Positions 33,625 to 42,951 are shown, counted from the first letter of the stretch. The stretch is 59,546 bases of DNA from Treponema sp. (GCA_016292805.1 JAEDFM010000008.1:1-59546); one strand, 5' to 3'. The notes: generated from the sequence alone by a model not told the origin. A program made the numbers and translations.

Positions 33625-34734
33625 CTAAGAAACTAATTCGTCTTCACCAGAACGAGCAATAACGATATCACCGTTATCTTCAAGGCGTCTGATGATAGAT
33701 ACGATCTTCTGCTGAGACTCTTCAACATCCTTCAAGCGGACAGGTCCCATGAATTCCATATCTTCCTTAAGCATAGATGCCGCACGTTTAGACATATTGC
33801 GGAAGATTTTGTCCTGTACTTCAGTATCCACAGATTTAAGCGCTTTTGCCAATTCCTGCTGATCTACATCGCGAAGTACCTTCTGAATAGCACGGTCATC
33901 CAGCATAACGATATCTTCGAATACGAACATTCGTTTTTTGATTTCTTCTGCCAAATCTGGATCGTCTTCTTCCAGAGATTCGATAATTGACTTTTCAGAA
34001 GAACGGTCAACAAGGTTCAAGATTTCAACGATAGCTTCAACACCACCGGCAGCTGTATAGTCTTCTGAAGACAATGTAGAAAGCTTCTTTTCCAATACTC
34101 GTTCAACTTCACGCAATACATCTGGAGATGTACGGTCCATTGTTGCAAGTCGTTTTGAAACTTCGGCCTGCATATCTTCTGGTAAGTTCTGCAAAATAAC
34201 AGCAGCTTTTCCAGGTTCCAGATAAGCCAGAATCAAGGCAATAGTCTGTGGATATTCCTGCTGAATAAAGTTCAACAAGTGAGCTGGATCGGTACGACGA
34301 ATAAAGTCGAATGGACGAACCTGAAGACTTGAAGTAAGTCTGTTGATAATATCGATAGCTTTCTGTGAACCAAGAGATTTTTCCAAAAGCTCACGGGCAT
34401 AATCAATACCACCAGTAGTAATGAAGTTCTGTGCATTCATTAACTCCTGGAATTCTTCAAGTACAGCATCTTTAAATTCTGGATTAACTTTTTCCTGACG
34501 GGCAATTTCAAATGTTAAAGTTTCAACTTCATCTTCCCGCAAATGTTTCATGATTTCTGCAGAAACATCTGGACCAAGAGAAATAAGGAAGATAGCGGCT
34601 TTCTGACGGCCTGATAAGCTTTTGTAATCCTTTGCACCTTTATTTGATTTTCCTGTTCCTGCTGGTTTTAACTGACCAGGCTTTGGAACTGGCTTTGGAT
34701 TTGATGTAGGTTTTTCTGATATTTCGTCTGCCAT
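33625..34734 (-). CDS. fliG: Flagellar motor switch protein FliG
   Basis: The 369-residue protein has a Pro- and Lys-rich N-terminal extension of about 40 residues, then the three FliG domains. QQEYPQTIALILAYLEPGKA is the middle-domain EHPQ-type motif and the C-terminal torque helix region is FVFEDIVMLDDRAIQ. Spirochaetes usually have two fliG copies; from memory the copy in this operon corresponds to FliG2. It starts one base after the fliF stop. Confidence 0.95.
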   Translation of the reverse strand: MADEISEKPTSNPKPVPKPGQLKPAGTGKSNKGAKDYKSLSGRQKAAIFLISLGPDVSAEIMKHLREDEVETLTFEIARQEKVNPEFKDAVLEEFQELMNAQNFITTGGIDYARELLEKSLGSQKAIDIINRLTSSLQVRPFDFIRRTDPAHLLNFIQQEYPQTIALILAYLEPGKAAVILQNLPEDMQAEVSKRLATMDRTSPDVLREVERVLEKKLSTLSSEDYTAAGGVEAIVEILNLVDRSSEKSIIESLEEDDPDLAEEIKKRMFVFEDIVMLDDRAIQKVLRDVDQQELAKALKSVDTEVQDKIFRNMSKRAASMLKEDMEFMGPVRLKDVEESQQKIVSIIRRLEDNGDIVIARSGEDELVS

Positions 34735-34735
34735 T

Positions 34736-36439
34736 CTATTCCTCCATTAACCAGGTTCTGATGAGCATAGCAACATCTTCTGGATGTTCCTTTGCCATAG
34801 TAATTGCGTTTTCCTGAAGTTCCATACGTCTTGTTTCTTCGACAGACATTGTAACTTCCATACCTTCTTCTTTTGCATCCCAAAGAGCTCTTTCGCGAGC
34901 AGCCTGCTGTTCTGCAAGAAGTCTTGCTTCCCGTTCCCGTCTGCGGCGTTCAACTTCACGGCTGATAATACGGAACAAGATAAATCCAATAAGAACAACA
35001 GCAATTGCAATAAGAACAAACATGATTGTTCTGCGGCGCTGAATGCGGGCAAAATAAGCATTATCTTCAGCTTCCTGTTCTTCAGAACGGTCATAAGCAA
35101 TATTTGTAACAACAACAAGGTCACCACGGTCACGGTTATAACCAATAGCACCCTTAATTGATTTTTCAGCATCTTCCATATCTTTGCTAGATACAGGAGT
35201 ATATTCCCGTTTAAGCGCACCGTTTTCTACAATTACATTTCCACGGTCATCTTTTACAAGTCTCCACTTACCATCAAGGTTTACAGAAACCGAAATCTTA
35301 TCGATTTTTGGAGATGTAATTTCCTGTGTCTGTTTTGTATTGATTACGTTATTCTGTGTTACTCCAGTTTCTGTAGACTTACCAATAACATTAGACATAT
35401 CTGAATAAACAGGAGGATTCTGACCTTCCACACCAGCAGGACCTTCTGGATTATAACCAGTACCCTGCCATTCTCTTGTTACAGTCTGTGATGAAATTGG
35501 AAGTGTATCACGGAATTCTGAATCATCATAAGGAGTATCAGGATTGTCTGCACGAATTTGAATTGGTGAATATTCTGTAGAATCACTTGTTTTCTGAGAC
35601 ATATCCATTTCTACAGCTACAACCATATCACGGCACCGGTCTTCGCCAAAGGTACGCTGAAGTGCATTTAAGATTTTTGCACGGATTTCAACTTCCTGTT
35701 TACGAATTAATTTCTGCTGTTTTGCAACAATATCAACACGGTCGCTTTCTGCCATTCCTTCAAAGTCGTTAATCTGATTACCTTCAGAATCTGAAATAAT
35801 AAGATTTTCTTCTTTAAGTCCTTCTACAGCAGAAAGAATAAGTCTCTGAATACCAAGAATTCTTTTTCTATCATTCAGGAGGGAACTTGAAGGATTTACT
35901 TTAAGAATTACGCTGGCAGAAACAGGCTGTTGGTCTGCAGTAAAAAGCTGTTTTTCCGGAATAACAATATTTACATCAGCCATCTGAACGTCTGCAATAG
36001 ATTCGATGTGCTGTTTTAACTGCTTTTGAATAGTATTTTTAAGTTTTACATTCTGGTCAGCATCTGTTGTGGACCATGAACGATCATAAAAACCTGCCCA
36101 AGGATCAACTGATGAAGGTACAAGGTTTTCACTGATTAAGATTTCGCGGATTTTACGTGCAGTTTTATCATCAGCTACAGTAATATAACCTTCTGTAGAT
36201 GCATTTGCATCAACATTTTCCTGAGAGATACGATCCAAGATTTTTGTAAGAGAAGTTTCATCAGTAACTGGCGCATTAAACAAGCGTACAGATGATGGTT
36301 TAGATGACATTCTAGCTGCAACAACTACTAAAACAATAACAGCTGCAACAATGCCAATAAGAATGACTTTTTGGATTGGTTTCCATTTTCCCCAAAGCTC
36401 TTTTGCCTTGGCAAAAACCTTTTTAAACCATTCGTTCAT
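34736..36439 (-). CDS. fliF: Flagellar MS-ring protein FliF
   Basis: The 567-residue protein has an N-terminal membrane helix (IQKVILIGIVAAVIVLVVV), periplasmic ring-building domains with VNIVIPEKQLFT and PSSLLNDRKRI, and a second helix near residue 475 (RRTIMFVLIAIAVVLIGFIL). The C-terminal tail binds FliG, whose gene follows. The start has a strong GGGAGGGG Shine-Dalgarno sequence and its own promoter upstream. Confidence 0.96.
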   Translation of the reverse strand: MNEWFKKVFAKAKELWGKWKPIQKVILIGIVAAVIVLVVVAARMSSKPSSVRLFNAPVTDETSLTKILDRISQENVDANASTEGYITVADDKTARKIREILISENLVPSSVDPWAGFYDRSWSTTDADQNVKLKNTIQKQLKQHIESIADVQMADVNIVIPEKQLFTADQQPVSASVILKVNPSSSLLNDRKRILGIQRLILSAVEGLKEENLIISDSEGNQINDFEGMAESDRVDIVAKQQKLIRKQEVEIRAKILNALQRTFGEDRCRDMVVAVEMDMSQKTSDSTEYSPIQIRADNPDTPYDDSEFRDTLPISSQTVTREWQGTGYNPEGPAGVEGQNPPVYSDMSNVIGKSTETGVTQNNVINTKQTQEITSPKIDKISVSVNLDGKWRLVKDDRGNVIVENGALKREYTPVSSKDMEDAEKSIKGAIGYNRDRGDLVVVTNIAYDRSEEQEAEDNAYFARIQRRRTIMFVLIAIAVVLIGFILFRIISREVERRRREREARLLAEQQAARERALWDAKEEGMEVTMSVEETRRMELQENAITMAKEHPEDVAMLIRTWLMEE

Positions 36440-36491
36440 TAGTTCCCCTCCCGTGAACGAATTTATAGAAATTTATACTAAATTTAATTAA

Positions 36492-36520
36492 GTATAACAT
36501 AGGAGGGAGAATTTGACAAC
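36492..36520 (-). promoter_or_regulatory. Internal promoter for fliF
   Basis: On the minus strand TTGTCA (36520-36515) and TATACT (36497-36492) are 17 bp apart, in the 145-bp gap between fliE and fliF. It would allow fliF to fliJ to be made separately from flgB, flgC and fliE. Confidence 0.6.
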
Positions 36521-36584
36521 TAAATATATAAGAAGAGAACTTTATGAAACACTGTAAGAATAAACAAAAAGCTGAGAGTATTAC

Positions 36585-36977
36585 TTATCTTGTAGTAGTA
36601 ATTTCGTTCCAGTCTGTTACAAGACGGTCAATTACAGTCTGAGCAAGATTCAAGCTCATTCTTGCTTTTGACATTGCAATTGTTACATCATGTACATCCA
36701 CACTATCAGGGTCTGTAATAAGACGTTCCTGAATATTTGAAACTTCATTCTGCTGATTGTTTACAGTATTTACGGCTTCAATAAGATAATCCTGAAAAGA
36801 TTTAGAATTTTCGGCAGGGGTAATAGAAGCAGCTTTAGAATTTCCTGTTAAACCTGAAATCTTAGAAATGGGTTCCACGCCAGGTTTATTTGCTGTCAAT
36901 GGAATTATTTTTCCGTTACCAAAATGCTGAGCATCAGTACGTACCATCTGTAAAGTGCCAAATTCTGCAATTTTCAT
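36585..36977 (-). CDS. fliE: Flagellar hook-basal body protein FliE
   Basis: The 130-residue protein ends in the conserved FliE segment (DVHDVTIAMSKARMSLNLAQTVIDR). FliE joins the MS ring to the rod. The start at 36977 is preferred to the ATG two codons upstream because AGGTGG would lie only three bases before the latter. Confidence 0.93.
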   Translation of the reverse strand: MKIAEFGTLQMVRTDAQHFGNGKIIPLTANKPGVEPISKISGLTGNSKAASITPAENSKSFQDYLIEAVNTVNNQQNEVSNIQERLITDPDSVDVHDVTIAMSKARMSLNLAQTVIDRLVTDWNEITTTR

Positions 36978-36999
36978 ATTCATCTTCCACCTGCCTATA

Positions 37000-37028
37000 A
37001 CTCTAACCTTAAAAAATTACCCTGTCAA
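37000..37028 (-). promoter_or_regulatory. Possible promoter for fliE
   Basis: On the minus strand a perfect TTGACA (37028-37023) is followed after 17 bp by TAGAGT (37005-37000). The -10 is a moderate match. Confidence 0.45.
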
Positions 37029-37068
37029 CATTCAGCTCTTTTATAATTTTAAGAACTAAACTCTAAAT

Positions 37069-37527
37069 TTATCTGCCAATATCAAGGGCTGCTGTAAACA
37101 TATCTTTTGCACCGTCAATTACAGTAGCATTAGCTTCGTATGCACGGCTGGCAGCAATTAAATCTACCATTTCATTTACAATATTTACATTTGGATATTC
37201 AACATAACCTTTATTTGGACCAGACTGAATAGCATCAGGATGATCAGGATCGTAAACAAGGCGTCCCTGAGAAGTATCTTTTGTAATTTCAAGAACCTTT
37301 ACTCCTTTACCAGGACCATTGTCCAAAGACTGTGGTGTAAAAGGTGTTCTCCACTGAGCAGATTTATCAGCAACAGGACCCATAACTACAGTAGACTTTT
37401 TAAAAGCTCCACCTTCCTGTGTTCTTGTTGTTGAAGCATTAGCAATGTTATCAGAAATAACATCACTTCTAAGTCGTTCTGCACTCATTCCAGTTGCAGC
37501 AATATTTATACTAGTGAACATTCCCAT
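37069..37527 (-). CDS. flgC: Flagellar proximal rod protein FlgC
   Basis: The 152-residue protein has the N-terminal rod motif (TSINIAATGMSAERLRSDVI followed by DNIANASTTRT) and the C-terminal NIVNEMVDLIAASRAYEANA typical of axial proteins. It builds the proximal rod with FlgB. AAAGGAGG precedes the start. Confidence 0.97.
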   Translation of the reverse strand: MGMFTSINIAATGMSAERLRSDVISDNIANASTTRTQEGGAFKKSTVVMGPVADKSAQWRTPFTPQSLDNGPGKGVKVLEITKDTSQGRLVYDPDHPDAIQSGPNKGYVEYPNVNIVNEMVDLIAASRAYEANATVIDGAKDMFTAALDIGR

Positions 37528-37568
37528 AGCAGTTTTATCCTCCTTTGATAAAACTGATAAACGGACAT

Positions 37569-37598
37569 GTCAAGGCTTTAAGCGTAGCGTGCCTTGAC
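37569..37598. repeat. Hairpin between flgB and flgC
   Basis: The arms GTCAAGGC and GCCTTGAC enclose a 14-base loop containing AAGCGTAGC. It occupies the middle of the 108-bp spacer between two rod genes that are normally adjacent. Confidence 0.6.
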
Positions 37599-37635
37599 GT
37601 GGACGTATACCAGTTCCAGGTTACCTCACCAATAT

Positions 37636-38052
37636 TTATTTTTTCATTGCAGTAGTAATCTGGTCGAACTCAAAGCTGGTAAGCTGAGTTAACATTCTGT
37701 ACTGCATCTGAATCTGTAAGATGTTGTTTGCTTCTGTTTCTGCATCAACGTTATTACCGTTGGCCTTAGCAGTTGCGGTGTAATCTAAAACGCGGCGAGG
37801 CTGAACATCTTTATAGTCATAAGGAGTATTAATCTGGATATGACGATGGTCGTTTGTTGTAAGATGAAAGGAATTTTTTGCGATTTCTTCTGATTCAAAA
37901 GCGCGTTTAAGTTCACTTTCAAAATTAACTACAGAGCGTTTGAAATTTGGAACTTCACTGTTAGCCAGATTGTTAGCTGTAACCTGATAACGCAAAGAAG
38001 TTACGTCCATTTCACGCTGCAAAAGATCAATTGAGCGTGTAAAAGAATTCAT
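37636..38052 (-). CDS. flgB: Flagellar proximal rod protein FlgB
   Basis: The 138-residue protein has the rod-protein pattern YQVTANNLANSEVPNFKR at the N-terminus and the conserved C-terminal helix with RMLTQLTSFEFDQITTAM. It is the first gene of the motility operon. CGGAGG precedes the start and a sigma-28-type promoter lies upstream. Confidence 0.97.
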   Translation of the reverse strand: MNSFTRSIDLLQREMDVTSLRYQVTANNLANSEVPNFKRSVVNFESELKRAFESEEIAKNSFHLTTNDHRHIQINTPYDYKDVQPRRVLDYTATAKANGNNVDAETEANNILQIQMQYRMLTQLTSFEFDQITTAMKK

Positions 38053-38095
38053 TTATTAAAAGCCTCCGTTTTATTTTTATTTACATCTATAGTCA

Positions 38096-38122
38096 TTTTC
38101 GGAAGGCAGAAAAAAAAGTTTA
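38096..38122 (-). promoter_or_regulatory. Sigma-28-type promoter of the flgB operon
   Basis: On the minus strand TAAACTTT (38122-38115) and TCCGAAAA (38103-38096) are 11 bp apart. Matches to the flagellar sigma-28 consensus TAAAGTTT-N11-GCCGATAA are 7 of 8 and 6 of 8 with exact spacing. Confidence 0.6.
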
Positions 38123-38137
38123 GAGTTTTTTAGAAAA

Positions 38138-38280
38138 AGTCTTCAGTCTTAAGTCATCAGTCATCAGAGTTTTTGACACAGATGAACACGAATAGACACG
38201 GATTATGAAAAAAAATGTCATTGCGAGCGAAGCGTAGCAATGACACTATTCTGATGACTGAAGACTGACGACTGATGACT
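38138..38280. mobile_element. 143-bp MITE-like element with 30-bp terminal inverted repeats
   Basis: The terminal arms (38138-38167 and 38251-38280) are inverted repeats with 26 of 30 matching positions, built from AGTC-A/T-TCAG units. Inside is a perfect 9-bp hairpin TGTCATTGC/GCAATGACA (38216-38245) around a loop containing GCGAAGCG, and a segment GATGAACACGAATAGACAC that recalls dispersed repeats of other bacteria. It has no coding capacity and fills most of the gap between the flgB promoter and the end of hslU. Confidence 0.65.
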
Positions 38281-38298
38281 AAAACATACAGCTTTGAA

Positions 38299-39747
38299 TT
38301 AGAGTATATATCTAGAAAGATCCTGACTCTGAACTACATCACCAAGCTTAGAATCTACATAGGCAGCATCAATTTTAATTGTTTCACCTTTGTGTTCATC
38401 TGCTTCAAAGTTGATATCAGAAAGAACCTTTTCCATAATTGTGTGAAGACGTCTTGCGCCAATATTTTCTGCACTGGCATTAACTTCTTCTGCAATAACA
38501 CTCATACGATCAATAGCTTCTTCTGTAATATCAAGAGTAACCTCTTCTGTTGAAAGAAGTGCTGAATACTGCATAATAAGGCTATTTTTAGGTTCAGAAA
38601 GAATGCGCTTGAAGTCTTCCTTGTGCAATGAATCAAGTTCTACACGCAATGGAAAACGGCCCTGAAGCTCAGGAATTAAATCACTAGGAGCAGCAACAGA
38701 GAAAGCACCAGCGGCAATAAACAGGATGTGAGTTGTATCAATTACACCCCATTTAGTATTAACATTGCTTCCCTCAACAATTGGAAGAATATCTCGCTGA
38801 ACACCTTCACGGCTTACATCCTGACCATGACCTTCACCATGAACAGCAATCTTATCAATTTCATCAATAAAAATAATACCGCTCTGTTCAACTCGTTTTT
38901 TAGCTTCATCACCTACTTTATCGTGATCAACCATAGAATCAAGAGTTTCTTCTGTAAGAATTTTGCGGGCTTCTTTAATAGTCATAGAACGCTTTTTAGA
39001 ACGACCACCACCATTAATCATATTCATAATCCCCTGCATACCATTCTGCAGATCGTCAATTGAACCACCGGCAATAATTTCCATACTAGGCATCTGAGGA
39101 TGATTGTGAACTACAATATCAACTTCTCGGTCTTCAAGCTTACCATCTCTAAGCATCTGACGGAACTTTTCTCGTGTAGAATCTTCAATTTTAGCTTCAT
39201 CACTAGCCTGCTGTGCTGCTGCAGCTTCATTTGCGGCATTAAGCTGATTCAAATCCATTACAATTTCATTAGGATTTGCCTGAGTCATAAAGCTGGCTTT
39301 TGATTCTTCTTTCTTTTTTCCAGGAGATGGAGGCAAAAGCAAATCAAGAAGTTTTTCTTCAACAACTCCAGCAGATTTTTCACGAAGTTCTTCTTCCATT
39401 TCTGCCTTTACATCGTTGTATCCAACAGCCATTAAATCACGAATCATAGATTCAACATCACGGCCAACATAACCAACTTCTGTATATTTAGTTGCTTCAA
39501 CCTTTAAGAAAGGTGCACCACAAAGTTTTGCAAGACGACGGGCAATTTCTGTTTTACCACAACCAGTTGGACCAATCATAAGAATATTTTTTGGAGCAAC
39601 TTCGTCACGAATATTTTCATCCAGCTTTAAACGGCGGAAACGATTTCGCAAAGCTACAGCAACTGCCTTTTTTGCATTTTCCTGCCCAATAATGTACTGA
39701 TCAAGTTTTTCTACAATCTGTTTAGGTGTAAGTTCCATATTTTCCAT
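38299..39747 (-). CDS. hslU: ATP-dependent protease ATPase subunit HslU
   Basis: The 482-residue AAA+ unfoldase has the N-terminal KQIVEKLDQYIIGQENAKKA, Walker A GPTGCGKTE, the pore motif near YVGRDVES, an intermediate domain rich in Gln, Glu and Ala (about 135-245), Walker B IIFIDEIDKI and the C-terminal tail ending in SRYIL needed to activate HslV. It starts 16 bp after hslV, with AGGAAA upstream. Confidence 0.97.
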   Translation of the reverse strand: MENMELTPKQIVEKLDQYIIGQENAKKAVAVALRNRFRRLKLDENIRDEVAPKNILMIGPTGCGKTEIARRLAKLCGAPFLKVEATKYTEVGYVGRDVESMIRDLMAVGYNDVKAEMEEELREKSAGVVEEKLLDLLLPPSPGKKKEESKASFMTQANPNEIVMDLNQLNAANEAAAAQQASDEAKIEDSTREKFRQMLRDGKLEDREVDIVVHNHPQMPSMEIIAGGSIDDLQNGMQGIMNMINGGGRSKKRSMTIKEARKILTEETLDSMVDHDKVGDEAKKRVEQSGIIFIDEIDKIAVHGEGHGQDVSREGVQRDILPIVEGSNVNTKWGVIDTTHILFIAAGAFSVAAPSDLIPELQGRFPLRVELDSLHKEDFKRILSEPKNSLIMQYSALLSTEEVTLDITEEAIDRMSVIAEEVNASAENIGARRLHTIMEKVLSDINFEADEHKGETIKIDAAYVDSKLGDVVQSQDLSRYIL

Positions 39748-39762
39748 TTGAGTTTCCTAAAA

Positions 39763-40302
39763 TTAAAGTTCTTCTACAGTTAAGTTCTGATTTGTATAAA
39801 TACAAATACTGCCGGCAATCTTTAATGAGCGCTCAGCAATTTCACGGGCACTTAAATCTGATGAATCAAGATAAGCAAGAGCTGCAGAATATGCATAGTT
39901 TCCACCGGAACCAATAGCAATTGCATCATGTTCAGGTTCAATTACATTTCCATCACCACTAATCAAAAGAATCTTATCTTTATCAGCAACTAAAAGCATA
40001 GCTTCCAGCTTCTGTAAACTACGGTCAGTTCTCCAGGCTTTAGCAAGTTCAACTGCCGAACGCATAATATCACCGTTATATTCTTTTACCTTTGCTTCAA
40101 AGCGATCCAATAATGTAAACGCATCTGCAACAGAACCTGCAAAACCAGTAAGAATTTTTCCATCATAAATTTTACGAACTTTACGAGAATTACCCTTACA
40201 AACTGTCTCACCTAAAGTGCACTGACCGTCACCTGCCATTGCAACTTTTCCATTACGTTTTACAGCCAAAATAGTAGTGCTGCGGATTTTTACATTAGAC
40301 AT
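39763..40302 (-). CDS. hslV: ATP-dependent protease peptidase subunit HslV
   Basis: The 179-residue threonine protease has the catalytic Thr9 in STTILAVKRNGKVAMAGDGQ, preceded by an eight-residue propeptide, whereas E. coli HslV has only the initiator Met. GFAGSVADAFTLLDRFE and AIAIGSGGNYAYSAA follow. It forms double hexameric rings with HslU. A GGAG ribosome binding site precedes the ATG. Confidence 0.97.
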   Translation of the reverse strand: MSNVKIRSTTILAVKRNGKVAMAGDGQCTLGETVCKGNSRKVRKIYDGKILTGFAGSVADAFTLLDRFEAKVKEYNGDIMRSAVELAKAWRTDRSLQKLEAMLLVADKDKILLISGDGNVIEPEHDAIAIGSGGNYAYSAALAYLDSSDLSAREIAERSLKIAGSICIYTNQNLTVEEL

Positions 40303-40381
40303 ATATTTACTCCATTTGATTTTATTTACAGATATAATTAAATATAATAACTGGCATTTGAAAATTCAAACTTTTTTACAC

Positions 40382-41284
40382 CTACTCCCCATGAGGATGT
40401 GCTTTATTATAGATTTCAATAAGTTTTTCTGTAGTTACATGAGTATAGCGTTGTGTTGTAGAAATTGAACTGTGTCCAAGCATTTCCTGAACAATTCTTA
40501 CATCTGCACCATTATTAAGCATTGTAGTCGCAAAGGTATGACGAAAAGCATGTGGATTCACATGATGATTAGTGCCTTCAACGCCTGAATATCTGGTAAT
40601 AATATAACGGATTCCGGCCACAGAAATAGGTTCACCTTTTTGATTTATAAACAGTTGATCTGTAGGTTTTTCTATGTGATTTTCTGCCATTACTTTTTTA
40701 CGATCCTGATAATAACGAGCAAGAGCATTTCTAGCATCTTCACCAAAAAAAACCCGTCGTTGTTTATTTCCTTTACCTGTAACAATTGCAGAATGATAAT
40801 TGTCCATGAAATCCGAAAGCTTAAGATTAGTAATCTCGCTGATTCGGCAGCCAGAGGAATACATCATCTTAAAAAGACATTCGTCTCTTGATTGCCAAAG
40901 CAATTCATTTTTTAAAGGAGTATTACAAAGCTGATTTACTTCTGCAGCAGTCATAAAAGAAGGAACTTTTTTTGGTATTTTTACAGTTTTAATCTCTATG
41001 GATGGATCCTTCTGAATATATCCAAACTTACGGCTATAGGAAAACATTGTTCTTACTGCAGCAATAAAACGATTGATTGTAGCAGCAGATTTTTTCTGTT
41101 TAGACAACTGTCCTACACAAAGGAGGATATTTTCTTTAGTTATTGTTAAAATATCAATTTCAGGAGTTAAAAACTGCATGAACTGTTCCAGATCATTTCT
41201 GTACCCAACAACAGTGTTATCAGACAGACCTCTAACAGTAGATAAATAAATTAAAAACTCATCAACTAATTCAGAAAGCTTCAT
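40382..41284 (-). CDS. Tyrosine recombinase, XerC/XerD type
   Basis: The 300-residue recombinase has an N-terminal SAM-like domain (MKLSELVDEFLIYLS) and the catalytic set Arg in SGCRISEI, Lys in GKGNKQRR, His-x-x-Arg in HAFRHTFAT, His in GHSSISTTQ and the nucleophile Tyr in QRYTHV. Such enzymes resolve chromosome dimers at dif. The start at 41284 is chosen from family alignment; a TTG at 41335 inside glpK would add 17 unusual residues. It is the first of two such recombinases in this window. Confidence 0.9.
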   Translation of the reverse strand: MKLSELVDEFLIYLSTVRGLSDNTVVGYRNDLEQFMQFLTPEIDILTITKENILLCVGQLSKQKKSAATINRFIAAVRTMFSYSRKFGYIQKDPSIEIKTVKIPKKVPSFMTAAEVNQLCNTPLKNELLWQSRDECLFKMMYSSGCRISEITNLKLSDFMDNYHSAIVTGKGNKQRRVFFGEDARNALARYYQDRKKVMAENHIEKPTDQLFINQKGEPISVAGIRYIITRYSGVEGTNHHVNPHAFRHTFATTMLNNGADVRIVQEMLGHSSISTTQRYTHVTTEKLIEIYNKAHPHGE

Positions 41285-41322
41285 TATTTGATTATCGGTA
41301 AAAATTTCCCAGAATGAAGATT

Positions 41323-42813
41323 TTATTCTTCCCAAGCCTTAGCTCGTTCTACAGCCTTTTTCCAGCCCTCATAAAGTTCCTTTCGCCTTGAATCTTTCAT
41401 TTTAGCTTTGAAGATTTTATCTGTTTTAAGATGTTTTAAAAGTTCATCTTTATCTTTCCAGAAGCCTGTTGCAAGACCTGCAAGATAAGCTGCACCTAAT
41501 GCTGTTGTTTCAACATTTTTAGGACGGCAAACCTTTGTATCAAGAATATCAGCCTGGAACTGCATCATAATATCACTGACACAGGCTCCACCATCAACAT
41601 TTAAAGTATTTATTCTTGTACCAGAATCCTTAACCATTGTATCCAGTACATCCCGAACTTCGTAAGCTATACCTTCAAGTGCTGCACGACAAATGTGAGC
41701 TTTTTTAACACCACGAGTCAAACCAACAATAGTTCCACGGGCATACATGTCCCAATATGGAGTTCCCAGTCCAACAAAAGCAGGAACTAAATAAGCTCCG
41801 TTTGAATCTGGAACGGATTCTGCAAGTCTGTCAATTTCGGGTGCAGATGAAATAAGTTCAAGTTCATCTCTAAGCCATTTGATTACAGCGCCACCAATAA
41901 ACACAGAACCTTCCAGTGCATACTCAACTTTGCCATTAAGGCCAAGTGCAATTGTAGTTAAAAGATTTTTAGAAGCTACAGGTTTGTCACCTGTATTCAT
42001 TAACATGAAACAACCAGTACCATAAGTATTCTTTGCATCGCCTTTATTAAAACAGCCCTGACCAAAAAGAGCTGCCTGCTGATCTCCAATTGCCGAAGCA
42101 ATAGGGACACTAAAACCACAGATTGCAGGATCTGTATTACAGTATATTGATGATGAATCCTTTACTTCTGGCAAAATACATTCTGGTATTCCCAGCAAAT
42201 CCAGAAGTTCTTTATCCCAGCACAAATCGTAAATATTAAAAAGCATTGTACGACAGGCATTTGTATAATCTGTTACATGAGCTTTTCCACCACTTAATTT
42301 CCAGATTAACCAGGTATCTATAGTACCAGCTAAAAGCTCTCCTTTTTCTGCCCGTTCACGAACACCTTTTACATTATCTAAAATCCATTTAATTTTTGTT
42401 CCGCTAAAATATGCATCAATCAAAAGGCCGGTTTTTGCACGGATTTTTTCTGTCCAGCCATCCTTCATCAAACTTTCACAATAATCTGCAGTTCTACGGC
42501 ACTGCCAGACAACTGCATTGTAAACAGGCTTTCCAGTTTTCTTATCCCAGATAACCACGGTTTCTCGTTGATTAGTAATACCAATTGCAGCAATTTCCTC
42601 ATGGCGGATATCATTTTCTATCAACAAATTCTGGAGAACTGTAAGCTGACACTTAAAAATTTCTTCAGCATTATGTTCAACCCACCCCGGATGTGGATAT
42701 ATCTGTGTAAACTCCCTTTGTTTTGAATCAATAGGAGCCGAATTTTTATCATACAATACAGCTCTGCAGGAAGTAGTTCCTTCATCCAAAGAAATTACAT
42801 AATTTTTAGCCAT
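41323..42813 (-). CDS. glpK: Glycerol kinase
   Basis: The 496-residue FGGY-family kinase matches GlpK closely: YVISLDEGTTSCRAVLYD at the N-terminus, GITNQRETVVIWDK, NTYGTGCFMLMNTG and YALEGSVFIGGAVIKWLRD. It phosphorylates glycerol to glycerol 3-phosphate. No glpF or glpD is nearby in the window. Confidence 0.97.
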   Translation of the reverse strand: MAKNYVISLDEGTTSCRAVLYDKNSAPIDSKQREFTQIYPHPGWVEHNAEEIFKCQLTVLQNLLIENDIRHEEIAAIGITNQRETVVIWDKKTGKPVYNAVVWQCRRTADYCESLMKDGWTEKIRAKTGLLIDAYFSGTKIKWILDNVKGVRERAEKGELLAGTIDTWLIWKLSGGKAHVTDYTNACRTMLFNIYDLCWDKELLDLLGIPECILPEVKDSSSIYCNTDPAICGFSVPIASAIGDQQAALFGQGCFNKGDAKNTYGTGCFMLMNTGDKPVASKNLLTTIALGLNGKVEYALEGSVFIGGAVIKWLRDELELISSAPEIDRLAESVPDSNGAYLVPAFVGLGTPYWDMYARGTIVGLTRGVKKAHICRAALEGIAYEVRDVLDTMVKDSGTRINTLNVDGGACVSDIMMQFQADILDTKVCRPKNVETTALGAAYLAGLATGFWKDKDELLKHLKTDKIFKAKMKDSRRKELYEGWKKAVERAKAWEE

Positions 42814-42894
42814 AAAATAAATCCTATAATATAAATAATATCACACTTAACTGAGGAATAAATAAAATTAATTATGAATTAGGAAGGAGGAATT

Positions 42895-42951
42895 ATGAAT
42901 TATTATTTAAATATTGTCCTATACATAAAGTTTTCCTCACAGTCCCGTTAG
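42895..42951 (+). CDS. Possible 18-residue small peptide
   Basis: A strong GGAAGGAGG (42882-42890) stands four bases before an ATG that opens a frame MNYYLNIVLYIKFSSQSR. The second half runs into the terminal-repeat element at 42928-43024. The AATTATGAATT motif around the start occurs twice, so this could be repeat sequence with an accidental ribosome binding site. Confidence 0.25.
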   Translation: MNYYLNIVLYIKFSSQSR

